From an uncultured Eubacteriales bacterium (GTDB lineage: Bacteria > Bacillota > Clostridia > Oscillospirales > Acutalibacteraceae), in contig CAKUZC010000023.1 in the NCBI GenBank assembly GCA_934718145.1, positions 1 to 11,500 on the forward strand: a DNA stretch of 11,500 bases. Direction: 5' to 3'. Below the pieces are notes generated by a model. The model was given only the letters and a program-made list of their open reading frames with translations. It was not told where the DNA came from and searched no databases. Below, piece after piece: positions 5,938-11,500 of this stretch (positions within the stretch are counted from its first letter, which is position 1; each line of letters opens with the position of its first letter). The position numbers and the translations under genes are program-made.

Positions 5938-8772
5938 TTTAACGCAAAAACACTTTTGAACTATGCCATTTATTTTTTTAGAAACTTGCATTTTGGTATG
6001 TCCTTTATAGTCAGTTTGAGTTTCAATAAAACCACGATCCTTAAAACCACGAGTGACTTTTGAATAGTCAAACCCGTTTTCATCTAGAGCTTGGCGCAAA
6101 ATATTAGGTATAATATACACAGCATTTTGCTCTATTTTCCCATAACATGGCGTACTATCTGGAAGAAAGCGATTTTTATTGCTCGTTATCCATCCTGTTA
6201 CAAAATCCCATGCTCTATCGATTGTATCTGACTTTTGTAGTTCCTTGCAGTTTTCTAAAATTTTAATTCCAAGATCCACAGCTTCATTCCATGCATCTTT
6301 TTGATTTTTATCAAATACAGATATCGAAGAATAGTAATCGCCAAGACACACAATAGCCACATTATCAAGATGACTGTTATCACAATTATCTGATTGACAC
6401 TTTTTTATATCTTTACGGAGCATATCAAAATCTGTTCGCGCTTTACCTTTTACTTTAAGTACATCATTAATTAAATATTTAATAAATACTTTTCCGGCAA
6501 ATCCATAATTGTTTTCACTAACTAAGTGAAGTTGATGTGCAGTATCTGTATCATTCACAGGCTTACCATAAAGCTCTAGGACTCTTGTTAAAACACCATC
6601 GTTACTGGATTCTTTACTCATGGGCTGTTCTCCTGATGTTATGATATCATTTCTCCAACTAACTGTTTCCTGAATTCCACCTTCTTTTGAACCTCTGAGC
6701 CTTCCAAATCCATTTCCAAGACTATAAATAATATTTTCAACGGACAGTCGTTTATTGTTTAAAACTTGAAGTTCATCGATTGCAAAAGGTAAATGCTTAA
6801 GAATTCCTGCCATTCTTTCAAGTCCAACACTTGTAGCATTAAAGCTGCCCATAAGTTTTGTCGGATTACCCCAAACACTTATTGCCATCTTGATTGCTGC
6901 TGTTTTTCCCGATTTAGAGTCGTGCCAGATATGAACAAAAAATACACGATGATTCAATATTTCAAGAAGGGGAGAAGCAAAGGAAGTAGCAAGTATAAAC
7001 CTTCCAAATGGATTGTTTTTAAGTTGTGCTGCACTTTTAAGCCAAATGTCGAAACTACCATATCCAATAGTGCTATCAATTATATTTGATGCTTCTTTAT
7101 ATTCCGTTTCAAAAACAATTTGGTCACTTACGTTGTAAGGGAAAAATTCTCTGTCTATCCATCCGATACGAGATATTGACTTTATGAAAGGTATACACTT
7201 ATCATTTGCACTTTCATAGTCAGAGAGATATTTCACTATGTCTGATGCATTGCCCGAAGATACAGGTAGACCGCTATCAGCATACTTAATTATCGAAGTT
7301 CGATTGAACATGTGTGAACGTGGTGCAATGAACGATTTCCAATGATTGTGATTTAAGAATTTTATCTCAACTTTCTGAGTGCCATCATCGATATTCTCAA
7401 ATCTACGAGATATAATTATCGGACACGAACACACCATTACTAATTCATCTGAATTATTATTCTTAAGTATTTTTTGAATCCCATATTTCATAGAAACCTC
7501 CCAACCTTGCGGGATAACTGATCCTAAGGTATCAATCTCATCGAGTTTCAAAACTTTAAAGTTTTGTTTTTCTACAGAGTTCCTATGCGAAGTGCAATTT
7601 GCCATTCGTACGGCTCTTTCAAAGTCCCTTAAATTAACTTTTCCCTTGAGCTTAGTTTTTAATCTAGCGTACTCAGATGGAAGATTAAATTTTGCCCAAG
7701 CGCAAAGTTTCATATTTTGCTCTGACAAAATTTCATCCACATTAATCTCGTTACATGAAAGTAAATCCTTAAAACGCTCCTCAAAACTTGGCAGACCGTA
7801 GACGATCGGAGCTTTGACATGGCAGTTTTTGTTGCAGTCAAAATTAAGGTTTTCCCTGATATATTCGCAAGTATGTGGCTTATTTTCAATTATTGATCGT
7901 TGGATTTTTCTTTCTGTTTCATCAAAATTGTACTTTGGATAACTTTCGCTAAATTTATGTATCGCATTATTACCTCCTTTAAGTGGAGCAAGATTAGTGA
8001 TCATAGCATGCCACAGAGGTTCAGGTAAATTTGATGCATTGTCCACACAGTATTTAATAAATTCACAACTTTCAACTACTTTTTCCACACCATGTGCATT
8101 TTTACTAATGGATGCACCCATATCGTTACAATGTGTATATTGATTAAATTCCTTTAAATTGTACCGTTGCAGACTACTTTTGATAACTTCGCACTTAACA
8201 CCACCTTTCAGTTTGTGATTCACTGACCCTGGAACTCTTAAGATACGAGCAAGATCATAAACATTGTCAATTCTCCAATTAAATTTTTTTGCTTCGCTGT
8301 TGATGTATTTCCCAAATCCTTTAAATGTCGAAACAACATAGCTTCTACCTTTGTCATTCTCAATTTTAAAGGGCTTTTCCAAAAGCCAGTATCCGTGAAT
8401 ACCATTACCTGACTTTACGATTATACTTGGCTGTATTTTTAAATTGTTTAGAAATGTAACAGCATCATTTACTGTTTTCGGCAAGGATTTTTGCGCATGG
8501 GCGTCACCTTTAACATCTATATCAGCATACAAGGTTGTAATGCACGAGATATCTTTTTCGCTTCCCCTAAGGCCATTAGAAAGTATTTTATTCCTAAGTC
8601 CTACTCCGAAAAAAACATTTGTTTTTTGACCCACATTTTCAGCTACATTCGATATTTTTTCGATTTCACTGACCTTAAACCATTTTGTTTTTCTATCGGG
8701 CAGAGAAGTAAGTGTTACAAATCCTTGATTGCAACCTTTGTAAATTTCTTTAAAAAATTCCTTTGCGTTCAT
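5890..8772 (-). CDS. Phage primase-helicase: AEP/RepB-like primase fused to DUF927 helicase
   Basis: The 960-aa protein is the likely replication initiator and helicase of the element. The start is the ATG at 8770-8772 with AAGGA upstream and an ATGA overlap with the small gene before it; an in-frame GTG six codons earlier is less likely. The N-terminal archaeo-eukaryotic-type primase has the metal motif YADID (D84, D86), SGNGIHGYW (121-129) and RIDNVYDLARILRVPGS (167-183). A linker holds cysteines (C302, C313, C317) that may bind zinc. The DUF927 (PF06048) helicase-like domain spans roughly 440-770. Its P-loop HDSKSGKT (617-624) has H in place of the first glycine, and its Walker B is LPFAIDELQ with D666 and E667. 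The last 80 or so residues (from about 880) look like a winged helix and could bind DNA. The repeat array directly downstream is the obvious candidate target. Confidence 0.85.
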   Translation of the reverse strand: MNAKEFFKEIYKGCNQGFVTLTSLPDRKTKWFKVSEIEKISNVAENVGQKTNVFFGVGLRNKILSNGLRGSEKDISCITTLYADIDVKGDAHAQKSLPKTVNDAVTFLNNLKIQPSIIVKSGNGIHGYWLLEKPFKIENDKGRSYVVSTFKGFGKYINSEAKKFNWRIDNVYDLARILRVPGSVNHKLKGGVKCEVIKSSLQRYNLKEFNQYTHCNDMGASISKNAHGVEKVVESCEFIKYCVDNASNLPEPLWHAMITNLAPLKGGNNAIHKFSESYPKYNFDETERKIQRSIIENKPHTCEYIRENLNFDCNKNCHVKAPIVYGLPSFEERFKDLLSCNEINVDEILSEQNMKLCAWAKFNLPSEYARLKTKLKGKVNLRDFERAVRMANCTSHRNSVEKQNFKVLKLDEIDTLGSVIPQGWEVSMKYGIQKILKNNNSDELVMVCSCPIIISRRFENIDDGTQKVEIKFLNHNHWKSFIAPRSHMFNRTSIIKYADSGLPVSSGNASDIVKYLSDYESANDKCIPFIKSISRIGWIDREFFPYNVSDQIVFETEYKEASNIIDSTIGYGSFDIWLKSAAQLKNNPFGRFILATSFASPLLEILNHRVFFVHIWHDSKSGKTAAIKMAISVWGNPTKLMGSFNATSVGLERMAGILKHLPFAIDELQVLNNKRLSVENIIYSLGNGFGRLRGSKEGGIQETVSWRNDIITSGEQPMSKESSNDGVLTRVLELYGKPVNDTDTAHQLHLVSENNYGFAGKVFIKYLINDVLKVKGKARTDFDMLRKDIKKCQSDNCDNSHLDNVAIVCLGDYYSSISVFDKNQKDAWNEAVDLGIKILENCKELQKSDTIDRAWDFVTGWITSNKNRFLPDSTPCYGKIEQNAVYIIPNILRQALDENGFDYSKVTRGFKDRGFIETQTDYKGHTKMQVSKKINGIVQKCFCVKEVIKSKSSDATNPLN

Positions 8773-8927
8773 CGTTTCACTTCCTTGCACTTATTCGCTT
8801 TCTTTTTGCTAAACCTCAAAATGGTATATCTTCGCCTTCTTCGTTTTTCCTTTTTGGTAACATTTTTAATTGCTTCATGTGCCGTTGGATCATCATATCC
8901 TTCAGCATTTTTAAGTCCTAAATCCAT
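8769..8927 (-). CDS. Small basic phage protein (52 aa) between polymerase and primase-helicase
   Basis: The gene starts at the ATG at 8925-8927, 4 bp after the polymerase stop, with GGAGGG 8 bp upstream inside the end of the polymerase gene. Its TGA stop overlaps the primase-helicase ATG as ATGA. This double coupling, the strong ribosome binding site and the lack of any gap support a real gene. The N-terminus, MDLGLKNAEGYDDPTAHEAI, resembles the 'GYxDPTAxEAL' opening I recall from short proteins in clostridial phage replication modules. The rest is very basic (KKEKRRRRR at about 25-33, then FSKKKANKCKEVKR), which suggests nucleic-acid contact or a degenerated C-terminus of a longer relative. 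The function is unknown. On the plus strand a longer open frame crosses this region, but it lacks any supporting signal. Confidence 0.65.
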   Translation of the reverse strand: MDLGLKNAEGYDDPTAHEAIKNVTKKEKRRRRRYTILRFSKKKANKCKEVKR

Positions 8928-8931
8928 AATA

Positions 8932-10854
8932 CTAACCCTCCATTTCTTTAAGAGAACCGAATCGTGTCCCGATTGCAGCCTCTGCTACTAGCGGTATATC
9001 AAATTCTTTAAACGGCTGTGCTTCCATGCAATTTTTTATGAATTCTACAGCCTCATGCAATCTTTCTTTCGGTAGCTCAAACATCAGTTCATCGTGTATT
9101 TGAAGTAAAGGCTTGAGCCATAATCTATCAGGCAAACCACCAAGAATTCTTACTATTGATAACTTTAAAATATCTGCAGCAGTTCCTTGTATTGGTGTAT
9201 TTAAAGCTTGTCTTTCAGCGAAACTCTTCTTATTCCAATTGGACGAAAGAATATGAGGAAGATATCTACGTCTACCGAGATACGTTTCTGTATATCCATT
9301 AAATTTCGCTTTGCTTTTTACTTTACGTTGCCAATTTTCAAGTTCAGGATATCCTTCCTTAAGGTTTTTTATAATCTGATCACACTCTTCAAGTGTTTTA
9401 TTAAGTCCGGCTTTAAATTTAAGGCTTCTGAGCAATCCTTTAGCGAATAGTCCGAAAAATACTCCAAAATTGCACGCCTTTGCAATTGTTCTTCGCTCCT
9501 TATAGTGTGGTGCATTTTTATCCACTGCCTGCTCGAATGGTATCTTGTAAATTACAGATGTTGTCTTTGCATGAATATCCCCACCATTTTTATATGTTTT
9601 CATCATAGTTTCATCTCGACAATAAAACGCTCCCACACGAAGCTCAATTTGAGAAAAATCAAGTGACATCAAAACTTTACTTTTAGGTGCAATAAAAAAA
9701 TTTCTGACTCCGATGGGATCATTATCCTTTCTCGGACAGTTTTGGAGATTTGGATTTCTACTTGCAAACCTTCCTGTTTCAGTTCCAAGAGGAAAAAGGT
9801 CAGGATGTATTCGGTTTGTTGCAGGATTTAAATGTTTAATGTAGCTGTCTATATATGTTGACTTAATTTTGCCCCACTTTCGATATTCTTTAATAATTTC
9901 AAATAGCGGTACATATTCAGGTTTGTTTTCTTTACAGTATGAAGATAAAAGTATAAATGCTTCGTCATCAGCGGCTTCTTTATTTTTTTCTGTTGTCTTT
10001 AAAACAGGGAGGTCTAATCTTCCGTAAAGAAAATTTTTAAATTCCTGAGTTGTGGCATTAGAACCAATGTTTACGTTTCCCGTTAAAATAGCTATATCTT
10101 CTTTAAGCTCACTAAGCATATTCATTGCTTGGCATTGCTTTTCTTTTATTAAATCAATATCCACAAGCAATCCATTGTGTTTCATGAGTCCAACATACAC
10201 AGCAGTCGGAGACTCTATTTCTTCTACTATAAATCTGTGTCGTGGAAGATTTTCATCAAACCATTTATTAAACAAATGATAAAGCCTTAAAGCATAATCA
10301 CTATCTGCACAGGCATATCTGACAGTTTCAAAATTATAAGGATCTAACTCATCAAAGAACTTTCCCTCAGTAACACTTTCAAAGGTAGGTAAATTCTCCT
10401 TCAAAAGCTCTGGAACTAGCTTTTTAAGACCGCTATCCGATAAACTTCTAAATTCTGTATTTGTTTTAAGAGTAAGCTGAGCTGCTGCCATTGTGTCATA
10501 AACCTTGCATCTCATAACTATTCCCAAAGCATAGAAGAACGCACTTTCAAACGCAGCATTATGTATGACTACTGTTTTATTTTTATCAAGTAAAATATTT
10601 TCTGTGATATATAAAAAGACTTTATCAAAGTCTGCATTTTTAAAGTTTTTGTGGCAAAGGGGGATATATATCCCCGTACCATTTTTTACAGATAGACTAA
10701 TTCCAACAATTTGAGATTTATTTGAATCAAGTGATGCTTTCTTATCAGTTCGATACTGCTTCTTGGGTGAAGTTTCTACATCCAATCCGATCAAGTTGTG
10801 CCCACATAAATATTTTGCAATCTCATCCACAGTTTTTACCAGTTTATAGTTCAT
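8932..10854 (-). CDS. Phage family A DNA polymerase with 3'-5' exonuclease domain
   Basis: The 640-aa enzyme is predicted to replicate the element's DNA. It lacks the 5'-3' exonuclease of bacterial Pol I, as is normal for phage versions. Exonuclease domain: Exo I LDVET (D25, E27), Exo II HNAAFE (N99, with E103 where Asp is usual), Exo III YACAD (Y180, D184). Polymerase domain: TETGRFASRNPNLQN (358-372), motif A LDFSQIELR (D399, E404), motif B RRTIAKACNFGVFFG (R455, K459, F463, with F467 where Tyr is usual), motif C QIHDE (H587, D588, E589). All main catalytic carboxylates of the polymerase site are present. The ATG overlaps the upstream stop as ATGA, and GGAGG lies 10 bp upstream. The gene sits between the candidate ssDNA-binding protein and the primase-helicase, so replication proteins are made together. 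Confidence 0.95.
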   Translation of the reverse strand: MNYKLVKTVDEIAKYLCGHNLIGLDVETSPKKQYRTDKKASLDSNKSQIVGISLSVKNGTGIYIPLCHKNFKNADFDKVFLYITENILLDKNKTVVIHNAAFESAFFYALGIVMRCKVYDTMAAAQLTLKTNTEFRSLSDSGLKKLVPELLKENLPTFESVTEGKFFDELDPYNFETVRYACADSDYALRLYHLFNKWFDENLPRHRFIVEEIESPTAVYVGLMKHNGLLVDIDLIKEKQCQAMNMLSELKEDIAILTGNVNIGSNATTQEFKNFLYGRLDLPVLKTTEKNKEAADDEAFILLSSYCKENKPEYVPLFEIIKEYRKWGKIKSTYIDSYIKHLNPATNRIHPDLFPLGTETGRFASRNPNLQNCPRKDNDPIGVRNFFIAPKSKVLMSLDFSQIELRVGAFYCRDETMMKTYKNGGDIHAKTTSVIYKIPFEQAVDKNAPHYKERRTIAKACNFGVFFGLFAKGLLRSLKFKAGLNKTLEECDQIIKNLKEGYPELENWQRKVKSKAKFNGYTETYLGRRRYLPHILSSNWNKKSFAERQALNTPIQGTAADILKLSIVRILGGLPDRLWLKPLLQIHDELMFELPKERLHEAVEFIKNCMEAQPFKEFDIPLVAEAAIGTRFGSLKEMEG

Positions 10855-11500
10855 ATGTCTATATCCTCCTCAAAAACGTCAGCACCTTTTTGAGACTGCG
10901 TTTTTATCTGTGAAATCAATTCCCCCAGTCCATCTTTTTCGGTTTGATCCAAATCCCGTAACACAGAAAAATTTACCTTTGAAAATGATATTCCTGTTTT
11001 ATTAACTGCTTTTTTAAGTGAAAGTTTCGTTACCACACCATCCGACTTTTTACCTGTGGAAAGAAGTCTTTTGATATATTTTGAAAATTCTTGAATTGAG
11101 CTTGCGGGAAGTACCAAAATTACAGGAAATATCTCATTTTCACGGAGAATATAGAGTTTATGCTTATTTTTACACGCTTTGGTACCATTCTCACCACTTC
11201 CAAATTGATTCAATTTGCAATACCTACACTTCCCTCCCGGAGTACCTGATCCATTAACTCCATCAAAGCTACAACAGTCAGGGGGATTATTGTTTCCGTT
11301 ATATCTGTTTTCATAGTAAGTAAACATAGGGTGATGATGCAATATTACTGCAGAAAAATCTTTTGTAAATATAGGTTCATCTGAATTTTCTAGATTGGGA
11401 ATTTCAAAATTGAGTCCACCACCCGATGGAATTTTTATACGATCAAATCCACTATCAAGCCCTGCAAGTTCACAAAGCATATTGTCTTTTAAGTCTATGT
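10851..11500 (-). CDS. Cys-rich phage replication-associated protein with acidic tail, N-terminus outside the window
   Basis: The frame stays open to the right edge: codons IDLKDN precede the first visible Met at 11478-11480, so about 216 residues are visible and the start lies beyond. Counting from that Met, a cysteine cluster spans about 69-108 (CCSF at 69-72, CRYC near 86-89, then KACKN), consistent with a zinc-binding site. A likely beta-rich section follows (KLYILRENEIFPVILVLPAS), then KYIKRLLSTGKK. The protein ends in the acidic tip FEEDIDI, like the partner-binding tail of single-stranded DNA-binding proteins. I recognise it as a family found next to Pol A in Firmicutes prophages, in the slot where another family (DUF2815) is common. 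An ssDNA-binding role is an inference from position and tail, not a motif match. The TGA overlaps the polymerase ATG. Confidence 0.6.
   Translation of the reverse strand, partial: IDLKDNMLCELAGLDSGFDRIKIPSGGGLNFEIPNLENSDEPIFTKDFSAVILHHHPMFTYYENRYNGNNNPPDCCSFDGVNGSGTPGGKCRYCKLNQFGSGENGTKACKNKHKLYILRENEIFPVILVLPASSIQEFSKYIKRLLSTGKKSDGVVTKLSLKKAVNKTGISFSKVNFSVLRDLDQTEKDGLGELISQIKTQSQKGADVFEEDIDI

Noticed and set aside
8491..8991. A 166-codon plus-strand ORF over the primase-helicase start.
   Set aside because: It lies antisense to the primase-helicase, small basic gene and polymerase end, which have motifs and ribosome binding sites. It has no such signal itself.
9515..9530. TTATCCACT, close to a DnaA box.
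   Set aside because: A single imperfect copy inside the polymerase coding sequence with no cluster around it.

Overview
The window is AT-rich with strong AGGAGG-type ribosome binding sites. Its gene families are typical of low-GC Firmicutes (Bacillota), most likely a clostridial or Tissierellia-like anaerobe. The species cannot be named from the sequence. No rRNA, tRNA or CRISPR array was seen.

Left part (1-4136), accessory chromosomal genes. The 3' part of an AAA-ATPase/PD-(D/E)XK nuclease gene runs on the plus strand and ends at a good intrinsic terminator. Facing it on the minus strand is a GNAT acetyltransferase with a signal peptide and its own promoter. After about 335 bp without a convincing gene comes a three-part minus-strand ORF: a complete GNAT domain fused in frame to a RhuM-Fic protein. 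The fusion junction still carries a Shine-Dalgarno sequence and ATG, so it looks like two genes joined by loss of a stop. The RhuM part also seems to contain a tiny palindrome-bounded inversion.

Right part (4181-11500), a prophage or phage-satellite early module, all on the minus strand. In transcription order: a Cys-rich protein with an acidic tail (possible ssDNA-binding protein, cut by the right edge), a family A DNA polymerase, a previously uncalled 52-aa basic protein, a 960-aa primase/DUF927 helicase, a repeat-rich gap, a VRR-NUC nuclease, a small Cys protein, a P27-type small terminase subunit, and a small membrane-protein gene broken around a hairpin element. Start/stop overlaps (ATGA, TAATG) show tight translational coupling. 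No large terminase, portal, capsid, tail or lysis gene follows the small terminase. The element therefore appears truncated or rearranged at its packaging end, with the GNAT-RhuM-Fic ORF directly beside it.

The most interesting part is the gap between the primase-helicase and VRR-NUC genes. Seven exact copies of TAACCTC/GAGGTTA plus one near copy flank a very AT-rich core. Three copies sit exactly 10 bp apart, and the first of these overlaps the VRR-NUC ribosome binding site. This resembles an iteron-type replication origin next to its replication gene, or an operator/RNA switch, and is the best candidate here for something undescribed.
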